A DNA stretch of 64,000 bases from Icerya purchasi (Eukaryota; Arthropoda; Insecta; Hemiptera; Monophlebidae). Below are positions 1 to 12,826 of this stretch, one piece after another (position 1 is the first letter of the stretch; each line of letters begins with the position of its first letter). The DNA lies in assembly GCA_039619475.1 (NCBI GenBank), contig CM077115.1, forward strand, positions 41,664,944 to 41,728,943, written 5' to 3'. Both the position numbers and the translations under genes were made by a program. The notes beneath the pieces were generated by a model that saw only the letters and a list, made by a program, of their open reading frames with translations, had not been told where the DNA came from and searched no databases.

Positions 1-2470
1 GAACTAATTGTTAAAAATAGATACAATATCAAAAAGGTTGAAACTTAAAAAAGGTACCTTATTCCGGCATCCGCGGGTCGTGTGATCCACGATAGCCATG
101 GTTGTTGGCCTGTTATAAAAAGCAAATACCGCAATTTCTTTTTGTGTTTTTCGACAGATCTTTAAATAGCAGCATAATGATGATAATAATAATAATGGTA
201 ATAATGGTAATAATGGTAATAATAGTAATAGTAATGAAAAGTTGGAATTTAATAAAAAGGTAGTTAATATTAATTAAAAGTTTGTTTGGTTGATGGCGGA
301 ATGGTTTTACGCCGAGCCAGGAGAAAAGGTAGCAGTATTTTCGTTACTAGAAATAAGAAGATAATAAAAAATATGCGATCTAGAAGTAAACTTCACGACC
401 GTTCAGACAACGAATCACACGCAAGAAATTAAAATAAATTACTTAGACATTTGAGAATGGAATGAAAAAAAAACCTCAACGGAAAAATTATTATTATTAC
501 ACGTTTATTTCGTAATTCAGAAATAAAACAATTTCAATAGCAATGATGAATTTATTTTCCAATTTTTGTTCATAATTAAGCTATTATTATTTGAAAAAAA
601 TGTATCGACACTTGACATAAAAATTACAGAAATTATTTGCCTGTTTCATTAGCTTTCTAAAAAGGTATAAATATTATCAATTTTAGAAAATCACATTAGA
701 CTGAGGAAATCTCTTAATTTCAAGAAACACACACTTATCAAATATACCTTCACACTTTTGTTTCTTTTGTCACACTCAGGACGGAGATACAAGACGGTAG
801 ACTTCGGAAACTTTCGGGGCAATTTGTGAACAAACACTCTAGACGGTGCTTGTCGCAATTTTTTTTTTTTTTTAAATGGCTAGTTTTGAAAATGAAAAAA
901 AATACGCAGATATTTTGATCTGCTACGGGTTCTGTGACGATGTAGGCACTGCAGCGCGGAGGGAACATCGAAAACGTTTCCCTTACCACCGTTTACCGGA
1001 CTTTTTTCCCCCAATATAATAAATAGCCAATTAGCTTTTAGAAAAATATCTCAATTAATTGTTCAGAATTAAGGATATATTTTACCATTATTTTTTTTAT
1101 GCAAAGTCTGAAATTTTCTAAAAATTCGTAAAATCGTTATAACTCAGTAACCATTCTCATTTTTGATCCCTAGTTGATAGGACCTAATTTGCTACAAACA
1201 ATCTCTAGAATAATCGCTTTCAAAGAATAGGTCGAATTACCAATCGCCCTTTATATATGTATTTAAACTTCAAAAACGCAGACGAAACATTAAATCATAT
1301 CGAAAACAACACAGAAATGGAAATTGATGTTCGAACTTAGAATTAAACGACTCAATGACAAAAAAGCCAGCAAAATTATGACGCGGTATTCAATATAAAA
1401 TAATTCAAATTATAATAAAAATCATCTTCATCCATTAACAATTTACAACAAATATCCGAAAAAATAAGAAAATTAAATAAACTTAGAAAAAAAAATGGCT
1501 ACGTAATTGATGCTTACAAAAATTACTGAACGAGCAATAAACACACGTACGAGGACATACGTGTGGAACATACAGAAATAGTATTATTACAACAGCGAAA
1601 TAATCATATTAATAAACTTTTTATATACGTGAAGCGTTTGGCGACGCAATAAAATGGTCGTTAATTTTAAACTGTTTCAATGAAAATCTAAACAGGCTTA
1701 ATAAATATAATTAAAATCTTAAATAATGGAGAAATAAAATTTTATAGCAAAGAACTGTGCTTACGCATATGAATACGTACACATTTTCTGGCTGAATCAT
1801 TGTTTAATCGATTATTGATACCGAACAAATAGTTGTTTGAAAATGAATCCTATTTTATTACGGTTACACGAATTTTTTGACAATGTCGTCATCTGTAGTT
1901 GCTTTATTCCTATATTTCCTAAATTTTTTTAACATCATTGTGCCATTAAGCGTATTCTATATAGTTTTGCTTCTCCTATCTCATATTTCACTTCTTCCAT
2001 AAGTTTCTAAAGCTTTTTTTATTTGTATTCTTCTTTTTCGATATTGTTTACAGCACAGCTTTTTAATATAAATATCGTAGTATATTTTTCTATTCATTCA
2101 TTTCACGGGTGATTTCTCTTTATTCTTTGTTTTGTAAAACTATAAATTTTTATTAAAAATTCGCTAAAAACTAGTTTCATCTTCACTCCTGTTCTGCAAA
2201 CTATTAATTACTTGATATTTTAACGTAATCTCATTTAAATAGCTGTTACTATTCGGTTTGTTTCATTTTCATCGGGACTAAATATACGCAACTAACAAAA
2301 ATAATTTTACTGCAATTGTTCGGTTTTAACAATTGCACTGATTCGTAAAACAAAAATTATTTTTAGAAATATTATTATAATAAAACAGTAGTTTTTTTAT
2401 ATCTGTTCTTCTAAATTATACCTCGCTTACCTTTCTTCATCAGCAATTATATAAATATTGAGAATTATTA
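1..2470. other. AT-rich non-coding stretch
   Basis: No gene was recognised here. The segment holds a (TAA/TGG)-rich microsatellite-like run near 176-235 and several homopolymer runs. A short GC-richer patch at 58-109 is flanked on the minus strand by AG and GT and could be a 52-nt exon, but it matches nothing I know. A 79-residue frame at 750-989 (minus) has no recognisable domain. If the Pka-R2 gene continues leftward, this is part of its intron or 3' region. Confidence 0.5.
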
Positions 2471-3735
2471 TACACTATGATCAATAACACCGGGAATTCC
2501 CAATTTAAATGAAACGCGCTCGACCGATCCGGGTTTTTCTTCCCCCTTAAGATGGCAGCTCCTATACTGGACACCCGTGTCAAACTTGAATGGGATCGGA
2601 TCATTATAGTGTTTGTTTGTCAGCTGTTTACAACAACAGACAAGTTCTTGCGATTCGTCACATTTTAACATGAACAAAGAATTTGCTTGAAATTTTTTCA
2701 ACGAAATTTTGCTATGCCAAATCCTTGAAAATGTTGCAGAAAGCCTTTGAAGAATCTGCTCTAACAAAAATCGAAACGTACGAATAGTATATAAAGAGTT
2801 CCAAAGTGGTCGTGAAGTGGTTGAAGACTTGCCTCGTTCTAGACGTTCTGAAAACGTTGAAATTGCGAAGAAAACTGTGTTCGAAAATAATCATGTGAGC
2901 CCTAGATGGATGGCTAGTGATCTCAACATCTCACACGGAACCGTTCAGCACATTGTTGCGGATATTTTAAGCATGCGACGCATTGCCGCCGCTTGTGCCG
3001 AAGGAGCCGAATTGCTTGCAAAAAGAAACCATCGAAAGATGCTGAAGAAAGATTTCTGAGCCCCAAGCTGATCCAAACTTCATGAAACGGATAACTACGG
3101 GAGACGAGAGACATGGATCTATGAATATGACACGCGAACGGCCCAACAATCATCCGAATGGCGTCTCAAAGGCGAGCCGAAACCGAAAAAATCGCTCGAA
3201 AACAGTTTTCTTCGATTACCGAGGGAAGTTGTCCATTTCCATCGGGTAAAACAGTCAACAAGGAATGTTATGTTGCTGTTTTGAAACGTTTGAGAGATGC
3301 TGCGCGCTGCTGCAAGCGATTTCGGATTTGTCGACCGACAACAGTTAGATTTTGCACCGCGATAATGCGCCATCACGCAAAGCGCAGATTGTGATGGATT
3401 TTTTGACAAAATACAGCGTAAATATCCTCCAGCAGACACCGTATTCGCCAGATATGGCTCCTCCCCGTGTGACACTTTTTTCTCTTCCATCAGCTTAAAC
3501 TGCCACTTCGTGGAAGAAGATTTGAGCCTCTAGAAGCCATAAAACAAAATGAGACGAAGGTGTTGAAAGACATTGCAGAGTTTCAAATGTTTGGATGATT
3601 GCGTCAAGCGTTGGCGTATGTGTGTGTATGCTTCAGATAAAAGTTAGTTTGAAGGAAATAAAATAAATTCACCCGAAAGGTACCACAAAAACTTGTTTTA
3701 TTTACACATTCCTGGTATTTATTGATTATAGTGTA
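2471..3735 (+). mobile_element. Decayed mariner element
   Basis: A 1.26-kb mariner relic. The two ends are imperfect inverted repeats: TACACTATGATCAATAA on the left against TACACTATAATCAATAA read from the right end, next to TA dinucleotides. Between them the plus strand carries pieces of a mariner transposase in several frames: a helix-turn-helix part (VEDLPRSRRS at 2817 onward), a HVSPRWMASDL-like second helix, the EYDTRTAQQSSEWR block near 3120-3165, and a LKLPLRG block near the 3' end (about 3500). Stops and frameshifts break every domain, so it cannot be active. The internal motifs resemble the intact mariner at 58511-59828, although the termini differ, so they are related lineages rather than copies of one element. 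Confidence 0.85.
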
Positions 3736-5280
3736 TAATATATCACTGTAATGTGAAAACCGAAAAATATTTCGATTTGAAGTGTAGAAAAAATTTAATA
3801 ATTTTTCCAATTTATTTAACAAGTCTAAAAGTACAGAGAGGGTTAAAATTTTTTACGATTTCGCTTAGTAATAGCTAATTACAAGATCGAAAAATGAGAG
3901 AATATTTAGTAAAGCGTCACATTTCGAAAATACGTCAATAAAGCATTATAAAAGGACTTTACCTAAACGGATCACCCCGGCAACAGCGATACATATAATT
4001 TTGTTTTATATTTAAACAATCCGTTTCATTATTACATATTTGGAAATTTGTTAATTGTATATTATCATCAGCCGGTCAGTTAAGAAAGACTCTGGTGTAG
4101 GAGCAAAGGTATATAAAATATATTTTAAAGAATCTAATAAAATAAATTTACGTCCACATGGTATTTACAAGACCTGGTGACATCCCTAAGAGCATAATCA
4201 AAGTAATACACATTTCAATATGTTTCTTTATGATTTACATACCGTGTCAATTTTAGAATGCGCAAGTCATCGCTGTCGAATTATATGAATGATAATTTGT
4301 AATATTTCTGGCTTTTGAATTTTGAATGTGATTTTACTTTACGTAATGAAAGAATACTTTAACGTGACAAAAATAATGCAACATACATAAAATCGAGCTT
4401 TCACATCTGTGCCTATTATTATCATATTTGTTTATAAAACTCACTAAACAATTGATATTTACCTGAAAGTTCAGAATAGACCCGAGCCAAATTGAGTTAC
4501 CATGTATATTATTTCATACATACTCGTAAACGCAATTGGTTTTTAGATAGCAAGCAGTAACAATTTTAATCGAGATCATGGATTTTAAGAGTATTCGGAG
4601 TGTCCAGATATCGATTTGCCGCGGTTGATCTTCTAGAAAATTATTTTAAACGATAAATTCTCAAATGATGGCGAACCGTATTTGTTTTAGTGATCGTTTG
4701 TACCACTAAGGGCTCATTAAAACGTAAGTGAAAGTAATACGCTTATTTCCCAACGTATATAGCAAACAAGAAACGGACAAAGGAATATGTTTACTTCGCT
4801 CAGTTAAACGTTGAAGTTTTTCAGATTGTTTTTTCATTTTTTTGTTTTTTTTTACTAACATTAAAAAGGATTGCTCTTCATTCTATAGTTGTTCTCTTTA
4901 AAAACGATAAAAAACATGATATCTAACATTTTTTTTAGACTTTTATTGCTCTATATTATGCGGAGAATTTATGTTCATTATAAACCGGCAAAAAATCATA
5001 TCCAAATACAGTACAGTACTTATGTTTTTGTATTCCAGGATTAGTTGATAAACAAGTTAGGCAATATAAATCACTTTTTGTTTTTAGCAACACGAGATAA
5101 TCTATAATTTTAATCACTTATGTTCAAAATATATATATATTTTTTTTAATATACATTGTAAATCCTAGCGTATCGAACACATTTCAGTTTTCTATGGAAA
5201 AAAATCGGTAATTTTACTACTTTGTTTCTTTCATTTAAAATCCGCGATTCGACATGCACCTGCAGTTCGGATGTCATTTT
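3736..5280. other. Non-coding AT-rich stretch
   Basis: I see no gene, RNA or clear transposon here. It contains only homopolymer and TA-rich runs, for example near 5130-5150. Confidence 0.4.
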
Positions 5281-5768
5281 TAATAAACCTTCAGCACATC
5301 AGCTTTATGAATGATTTTAGATTTCCAATTAACGAGTGAACATTATTTAAAGTTTCACCGTCAACTTCAGTAGTTGTGTCGTCTTCTTCGCCATCATAAA
5401 CATTATTATTGTCATCACAGTCTACTTCATCATGCATCGTCGGATGGATTTTGTTGTTGCGTGAATTCAGCTGCTAATTCATTTATGTCGGTACATGGGG
5501 ATCTTCCACATGGCAATCCTCCGTCTATTAAACAATAATCTGGGGCAATAATTGAGCTTCTCTTTTTGACAAACTTTGTCCGTTTAACGGAAATCGAATT
5601 TCCCAAATCATACTTATTAAAGTGTGTCCGCTTCGGTAATTGGGAAGGTTCGTTATTGGGAAATATTTTTATATTGTGTCTTATGGGAAAATGCCGGGGA
5701 TTTTAAAATTGTCCGCTATTAGGAAATGTCCGCTATTTAGGAGTGTCCGTTAGTAGAAGTTTCACTGT
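5281..5768 (-). mobile_element. Tigger/pogo-like transposon remnant
   Basis: Read on the minus strand, the segment begins near 5768 with CAGTGAAACTTCTACTAACG, followed by repeated GTCCGCTAT-type words. This resembles the termini of Tigger/pogo DNA transposons. About 200 bp inward comes a short frame with a DINELAAEF-like and acidic C-terminal tail (about 5540-5290), like the carboxy end of a Tigger transposase. The catalytic region is missing, so this is an internally deleted derivative. The opposite terminus was not found. The family call rests on remembered terminus and tail style only. Confidence 0.5.
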
Positions 5769-8140
5769 AAATGCAAATTTAAACTCAACATTTCTTTATA
5801 TAAAATTTCATTATTTGAAGGATCAATTGTTATCATCTGAAAAATTAAAAAATTAAAAAAAAACTGAAACAATATTTAGATTTATAAGAAAAAATAAACT
5901 GGACAACGGAAATAAAACCCACGTACCAATTTCTGTTACCTTCGTTTTTTCTTATTTGTTAAAAAATTATTTTGATACATTTCCCCGGATTTTTCAGCTG
6001 ATCACTTTTTAATAAAGAAAAAAGGGATAAAAACAATGATTATCGGTGGTTTATATTTGAAATTTATGCCGTATTTTAGTATTAAAAAGCAGCCGAGTTA
6101 ATACGGCAAATGTTACAGCAGTAAATTCAGCCTTGAAAATACTATGTGTTTTTTTTCGTTTTTATTTTTTCTTGGCGTATTATTACGTAACTCGTACCGA
6201 AACTATTTTATTATCCACATATGCGTTAAGGTGATAGAAGCCATGTTCATCACTTAATCTTTATAATCGCTTCTAAAAATTAAATTGCAAAAACAAATAA
6301 TAATAAAAAATCAGATATAAACCCGTTAAAAAATGAATACGCTGATAATAGCAAAAAATAAAAAACAGGAAAAGAACCACAGAAGAAAGGAACGGAAATA
6401 AAATAATGGTTCGGGAATGTATAATTAAAATTTGAAAAGTTTAAATGAAATACAGCGCTGCGGGCAAAAAAAAATAAATTAGACATTTATGTGTATCTTG
6501 AAGACAATTATATAAATATAAAACATTCTTTAAAAAATAATACGTTTTTTCGGTAAATTATAAAAAAAAAAAAAAAAAAAAATTTGCACGTAAATTGTTT
6601 AGTGCGTTAACTTTATATTAAAATTTATTGAAAATATATTAACGCTTGCACCTTTTTTTCTTACTTTTTCAAAATGCTCCTTTTTACTAAAAATGGAGAT
6701 ATTCTAAAGATGCAGTAAATAACAAGTCAAAATCATTTTCCCGCCTTAACAAACCCCAACAAAATAGTTAGCCCACATTGACTACACACTTACAGCATTC
6801 ACACGCGATTTCCTAATAATGTAATTTTTATTCATTATTTACAGAACTGTCATCGCGACTGTGTACGGGCAATCGCAAAAAATATAACCAAACCGCGTAC
6901 AAAAACTATTTACATATTACAGCATTCGTCCTTACGGTTCGTTTCAGTACAGATCTAATGGAAAAACTCTACGAGCTACTTAAACTACATTCGGAAACGC
7001 GAAGATTTATAAACGAAAGCAGTCACACCTAAGTGTCAGATGATCAAAATTTTAGCCATTAAATTCTGCGAGAATCGACCTAGCAGGTCGAAACCAGCAG
7101 CCTTTAAGGCCACAAATCGTGGTGATCTGCTATGTCGCTTTAAACAATCAAGCGCCACAAACGGCCACGAATAGAGCTTATCCAGTACATAGGTTTACAG
7201 AATAATATTATTTTTCGATCGATAAACACGAGCAAATATTCAAAGTTAATAAGCGCTAATTATTTATTTTAGTTACGTTTTTTTAAGTTGCAAAACGCAT
7301 TACTCTAGATAGAGGAAAAACAGCTATACCAGAAGATTACCTTTAATACACACATGTTTGTTAAAATACTAAACAGGTTCATTCGGGGAGATTATTAATG
7401 TCAAGGTTGCACACGGCCAGCCGCATGCAAACATCAATTATCTCGCTCCTCCGAAGCTCCAGCTAATTTTGTACGATACCTGCGCATTACATTATAGCGA
7501 AGATTTGCAGTTAAAGTTGCAAATAATGCACTAAAAATCATCCCCACACTAAGAGATCTCAACGGAGATTTGGCCACTAAAAAATTTTTTCAACTCCAAT
7601 TTGTACAACGTGTGTTACCTGATAAGCGACTGAACATAAATGAGATATTAAAATCGCCATCATGGTCGAATTTTGTATTTTGTTTTTGTTTCGAAATAAT
7701 AAAACCAAAAATTTAAAAACAACGTAAAACATCATCTACATATAAACTTATAAATAAATAAAACGAAAAAACCAAGTACCATTTTGTACAACATTATATT
7801 TTAAACATAAATCGTGAAACGGCATTCTCGTAAACATAAATCTATGTTAAGAGAAATTTTTGTTCGCTCTATCGCTGATATATCGATAAATTTGTAATAT
7901 TTTTAAATGTATCGATAAATTATTTCTGGTAAATGATTTTAATACATCTCGTCTTTTAAAATATTCTAAACATTCCCTCGTATAATAAACATCGAAGTAG
8001 GTTCACTTCTAAATACGTGTCTTAGGGAGAATTATGAAAATCCTGTATTTAATAGCCGAAAAGAAATATACATATATTCATTTCTCAATCACGTTCGGTT
8101 TCTTATGCTCGATACTTGATTCGTTATCGAAAGTATATAA
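5769..8140. other. Non-coding stretch
   Basis: No gene was recognised. It includes an A-run near 6563-6582 and a slightly GC-richer patch at about 6900-7500 with no readable protein similarity on either strand. Confidence 0.4.
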
Positions 8141-8240
8141 TAGTTAATAATAGTTAATAATAGTTAATAATAGTTAATAATAGTTAATAATAGTTAATAA
8201 TAGTTAATAATAGTTAATAATAGTTAATAATAGTTAATAA
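8141..8240. repeat. 10-bp minisatellite, 10 perfect units
   Basis: The unit TAGTTAATAA is repeated ten times without a mismatch, bordered by TATAA on the left and TAATAACATAG on the right. Its perfect uniformity in an otherwise diverged, non-coding region suggests recent slippage expansion, so copy number is probably polymorphic. It has no spacer structure and is not a CRISPR array. Confidence 0.97.
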
Positions 8241-9054
8241 TAATAACATAGTAATCAAATCAAACGTTGTTATTATTATTATTTTACAATATTTCCACAA
8301 ATGTACTGTTTTGCGCGAATAGTGAATTCATTCGGTGATATAATTAAACTTTACAAACATACAATACATATTAACGCTCATAAAATAAAAGATAAACAAG
8401 AAACGAAACAATAAAAATAAAAAATAACATAAAAGAGTGTGCGTGACATACACTCAGTACTTGTAATATGGTAAGAAATGAAGCGTAATATAAATGCAGC
8501 TCATAATTAACATTAATTAATTAGACGATTTTAACACTAATAACGATATTTACACGCATGTAAAACAAATTAGTGCGATTTGGAAATGTCTACATTAAGG
8601 TAGTATTAACTATAAATTTGTTAATAATAATAGCGCTGGCGTAAAATAGGAGTGTTTTTAAAAATAATAATAATAATAATAGTAGCGGTAATAATAATTT
8701 AGTCTTAAAGATTTAAGTTTTCACGAACAGAAGATGATCAGTTAGGAGTTTTCGTCTTTTTTTACAGTTTCTTAATTGTGTGTTTTTAATAACGTGTGCG
8801 GTAATGTATTATTATATAAAACTGAATCTCTATATAGAGATATAGAGATTGTATGCGTGTATGATATTTATGAAAATGAGGAATATTTGCTCATTCTGAA
8901 GTATCGCCCCGTAATTCCTTCCGACCATGTATATTAAACCTAATTTTAATTTTTTAGAAGTTTTAGTTCATTAAAAAAATTCATTAATAACTTTCTCGAT
9001 AAGTTTAAACATTCTTCCATGTAGAGCAGTAATAAACTCTTTAAATAGGAACCA
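8241..9054. other. Non-coding stretch with a small palindrome
   Basis: No gene seen. An (AAT)n run occurs at about 8663-8683, and a short palindrome AATCTCTATATAGAGATATA lies near 8825-8850. Confidence 0.4.
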
Positions 9055-9240
9055 GCTAAATGTATTATAGTGGGTCCAACAGAAGGAACAAGGCCTCGCG
9101 GAAGACCGCCTCGACAATGGATAGATACAATAACAGTACTAAGCGATCGAACTACGGCAATGAGAAGCAGCCAAAACAGAAATCACTGGAGACAACTAAT
9201 ACTTGGTGATGAGCAGCTATTGCGCAAACGATTATAAAGA
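9055..9240 (+). mobile_element. LINE 3'-end fragment (copy 1)
   Basis: The plus strand encodes VGPTEGTRPRGRPPRQWIDT-like sequence, the basic carboxy-terminal tail typical of non-LTR retrotransposon ORF2 proteins. It is followed by the GATGAGCAGCTATTGCGCAA-type 3' end. A closely related copy lies in the opposite orientation at 20890-21183. Only the last part of the element is present, as expected for 5'-truncated LINE insertions. Confidence 0.75.
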
Positions 9241-9299
9241 AGAAGAATTTCGCCCCCCCCCCCCCAGTGTATGACATATATCCCAAAACAGATTAATAT

Positions 9300-10240
9300 A
9301 AATTACCAGGTACAATTGCCGTAACTGGGTAGGGGAAAGTAAGTTATTTAGATAATAGAAAATATAGCTAAATTTCTGTTCAACCAGTAACGTTTTTGTT
9401 TATTTCAAATTAATTTACCATCAATTATTAGACCGAAGAATTTGATTTCATACACTCTATTTATTTTTGTTCCATTTCCGCATTGCATAATTCTCCTCCC
9501 TTTTTGATGGGTGTAGATCACATTAGTTTCGTTTTGTTCTTGTTTAAAACTACTTTATTATTATTCAACCGTCGGGCTATTTTATCTACACTATTCTGGA
9601 TTAATGTTTGAAGGCGTTTTGGTGAAGGGGAGTTCATCGGCAATACTGTAACATATACGTGTAACTCTATAAATTCTTTCAGGGACATTTAAATTACACA
9701 AGTCATTTATGCAGACCAAAAATAAATATAGACCTAACACATACTACCTCCTCTCGTGGAACACAAAAATGTTGAATTATACTGCTACTTTGTACATTAT
9801 TAATTTTTGTTGTATTTTTTCTGTTTGTTAGACAAGTTTTAAACCAGTTACAAATATGACCCGCCTAAATCCGGTTGCATACAATTTCCTTAAAAGTAGT
9901 ACATTATGGTTCACGGGGAGCTTTACGTGTTATCAAAATATATATTGCCGCTACTGATCTTCATTAGATTTCTGAATATATATATGAAATATGTTCAAAT
10001 AAAGCAGCATCGTCTGTCCCTTTCCCTGGTAGAAACTCATAATGATGATTATTACAGAAGTAATTGATATTTTGTAAAAATTGTAGCCCCATTTTTTTTT
10101 AAAACACTTTTCGAACCCCGCGGCAGATGCAAATTGGCCTATAGCTCGATACTACTTTTAATCTCTCCACCCTTTTTAAGACAGGTGTAATATAATAACA
10201 GTTTTTAGTATATCAGGAAAAATACCAGCATTAACCCTTT
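9300..10240 (-). mobile_element. Decayed LINE reverse transcriptase
   Basis: On the minus strand a broken reverse transcriptase of the Jockey/CR1 type can be followed. First comes a GIFPDILKTVIITPVLKKG-like block (about 10235-10165), then a YEFLPGKGTDDAA-like block (about 10050-10005). These are followed by LFLVCINDLCNLNVPERIY-like sequence (about 9730-9660), NNNKVVLNKNKTKL (about 9570-9520) and a YEIKFFGLIIDGKL-like block (about 9450-9420). This order is the normal order of RT motifs. Numerous stops and frameshifts make it non-functional. It belongs to a different family from the neighbouring fragment at 9055-9240, which points the other way. Confidence 0.75.
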
Positions 10241-10409
10241 AAACAAATATTTTAATGAATAAACAAAGAGGAACTTACATTTTACTTTATTAATTTTACC
10301 GGATACACTCGTAACCAAAGGAAGATTTTTATTTGATAAGGATAATATTGCGTGCTTTTAATACCGTAATTTAAAAAATTCAAAATTTCAATGTTTTTAA
10401 AGCTAAAAT

Positions 10410-10412
<3 letters not shown>

Positions 10413-10454
<42 letters not shown>
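10413..10454. repeat. (TA)n microsatellite
   Basis: Uninterrupted TA dinucleotide run of about 40 bp. Confidence 0.95.
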
Positions 10455-10456
<2 letters not shown>

Positions 10457-10689
10457 TCTCTTTGTTCAATAAGACACTATCTAGAATATTACAAGCGATA
10501 CCACGAATACTATTTTCAAGGTAGTTGTTAAAATTATACTATGCAATTTTTTTAATTCATTCCCATCTACTAATTAAATCATCCTTTCCAACCGAAATAT
10601 TTTTAATTCTCCTATCATTCCGACCAATTCTTTTTTGACCACGAACCAATGTAACTTTTTTAATTTACATTTATCTAACATACTCGAAT

Positions 10690-10936
10690 AATAGTTTGTT
10701 TTTTTTTGGTTTTATCGCACAGCTTGTTTGACCATTTTTTGATACATTTTTTATATGAATAAAACAGAACTTCTTAATTTATTATCAAGTAAAGTTCATT
10801 AAAAAATGCATTCTTAACATTCCAAATGATTGTTTCTTATTAAAAATATCGTCGTTTTTGGCTATTTTCACTTTCTTTCCCGGTTTTACAACAAAATTCC
10901 CAGCTTATTCCCGGTTTTCCCGGTTGGGTGGCCACC
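10690..10936 (+). mobile_element. GGTGGCCAC MITE, copy A (5'-truncated)
   Basis: A copy of a short non-autonomous repeat family seen at least five times in this window. It ends in CCCGGTTGGGTGGCCACC and shares the internal phrases AAAAATATCGT...TTTTTGGCTATTTT and TTTACAACAAAATTCCCAGC. The left terminus is missing or unrecognisable. No coding potential. Confidence 0.75.
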
Positions 10937-10937
10937 T

Positions 10938-12040
10938 TGTTTTTCCTGTAATTTTCGTGCGTATTTAATCTCCTGCACCGATTTATAATCATTGCCAGTT
11001 TTTCAATAAACCAATTAATTGTTAACTGACTCAGAACTTTTATATACTGCAGAAAAATCTCACTTACTTAGTTGTTAAATCAATTTTTCATCGAAGAAAT
11101 ATTCTCCGCTTTTTTTGTACTTAAGATTTCCGCGGCCTTATAACCGCAAGTCCAATCACAGTGATCGGTGAAATCAAATTAAGACAATCATTAAAATTTA
11201 ATTTGGGTTCAATATATCACTACTTAATCCTAGAATGAAGATATGATCGATGCAGGAAACATCACCATTACGTCTAAAAGTTGGCTAATTATTGAGCAGC
11301 GAAAGCACTTGAATGTAAACGATTTATGTATTCACCCGCGGTGGTCGTTAAATCGATATTGCTACGTGAAAATTTGTCATCTATATACGCAATTACCCCA
11401 CCTGATCTTCTTTCATCGCGACATTGTGCAAGTAAAATATAAAGCTCGGGATATTATTCCCATTTATTTCCTCTTCATACAACCATTGATATGTTATAAT
11501 TTTTCGTTTCCCGTATTAAAAATATGTTTATCTCATTAAAATGTTTGCGTAAACTTTAGATATTACGATGTAAAATTTTCAACTTTGCAGAATTCATCGA
11601 AATGTATAATTTTTCACGCTTGCTTAAGCAAAGATAGTGATAAATAATAATTAAATGATGTAAAATACAAGACATTACCGAATAAAATGAAGTATTACAG
11701 AGGATAGTACATAATATGGCATATTAAATTGCGCAGGAGAAAATACTTACGAGAAAATAAGAGCTAAGTTATAATTTTAATAATAAGAGATGAAATATAA
11801 CAACAGCAGTGTAAACGACAATGCGAAGTAATGTAAAACAGCGAAGAATCTGTCCTAAAAATAACAGCGCTAAAGCGCCAGGAAGGATGAAAACAGATTC
11901 ATCTTATTTTTATCTGAAAAATAACTGAAGAATGAAATCAGTAATAACATAATATTATATTAGGCAGGCTCTCATATCCGAGGTAGCAGTATGCATTTCA
12001 AGTAAATTGGATGTTAACGATATATATATATATATATATA
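10938..12040. other. Non-coding stretch
   Basis: A 98-residue open frame at 11243-11539 (+) has no recognisable domain, no neighbouring splice partners and ordinary AT-rich composition, so I do not call it a gene. A (TA)n run lies at about 12020-12041. Confidence 0.4.
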
Positions 12041-12044
12041 CATA

Positions 12045-12455
12045 TTAGATGTTAGAAATGCAAAATCTGTGCGGGAATTTGACAATGTGGAAATGGGTGG
12101 TGCATAACCGCACAACCACAACTCAGCCCGGAGCACTTAAACTGGAGCGCAACAGCTTCCGTGCTGCCGATCAACGCGTGAAAAAATATCCAATAGCAAA
12201 GCGAGCCAATTCGACTGGCCTACTCACATTGAAGCGATTGCTCGTCGACTAAATATTTTTACAACGTTGGTGCACACGCAAGGCTACACTTGGAACTGAT
12301 TATAGCCGCTTGTTATCGCGCTATAAATACAGTTTTCCCTAAGTGTGTCTGCTGTTGTATATTAACTAGCGCGCATATTCTGACATTGCCTGGGATTGAA
12401 CTCGAGATTTCCGAACCAAAGCCAAGCGCTCTAGCAACTAGGCCATCCCGACGAC
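12045..12455 (-). repeat. tRNA-derived SINE-like repeat
   Basis: On the minus strand the head (about 12455-12390) reads like a tRNA relic. It has an A-box-like TGGCCTAGTTGCTAGAGCGC and a B-box-like GAGTTCAATCCC at normal spacing. It is followed by a non-tRNA body of GC content above the local average. A segment of the body (CTTGGAACTGAT ... GTGTGTCTGCT-like, plus-strand reading) recurs near 42050-42125. It is not a functional tRNA because the acceptor stem is absent. The family assignment is inferred from structure. Confidence 0.65.
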
Positions 12456-12499
12456 TAATAACATAAGATTAGGCATTAGGCGCAGGCAACTTAGTCCAT

Positions 12500-12816
12500 G
12501 GTAGTCACTCAAATATAATTTTTAAATTCTCGGTTTATTGCCGGTTCAAATCCTACTTATTTCCTGATAACCAGAATTGTACAAAAAGAAGAATATAATT
12601 TTTTTGTTACTACTGATAATAGTTGACCGCCGCAGCATATTTTATACGAATAAAACAAAACTTGAGTAAAGTACAGTAAAAAATGCATTCACTTTTTAAC
12701 ATTTCAAATGATTTTTTCTTATTAATAATATCGTTTTTGGCTATTTTTACTTTTTTTCCCCCGGTTTTACAACAAAATACTCGGTTTATTCCCGGTTTCC
12801 CAGTTGGGTGGCCATC
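12500..12816 (+). mobile_element. GGTGGCCAC MITE, copy B (near full length)
   Basis: A 317-bp copy that starts GGTAGTCACTCAAATATAAT and ends CAGTTGGGTGGCCATCC, so the ends are inverted repeats of the GGTGGCCAC type. The centre contains CGCCGCAGCATATTTTATAC, the counterpart of a phrase found inverted in copy D. Length and layout match copy D at 54717-55031. No open frame. Confidence 0.8.
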
Positions 12817-12826
12817 CTGTAGTTGC

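Noticed and set aside
750..989. 79-residue minus-strand frame in a slightly GC-richer patch.
   Set aside because: No similarity recognised, and it contains a lysine run from a T tract. It did not fit the missing Pka-R2 domains.
8141..8240. Regular repeat that might suggest a CRISPR array.
   Set aside because: The 10-bp units are contiguous with no spacers, and the window is eukaryotic.
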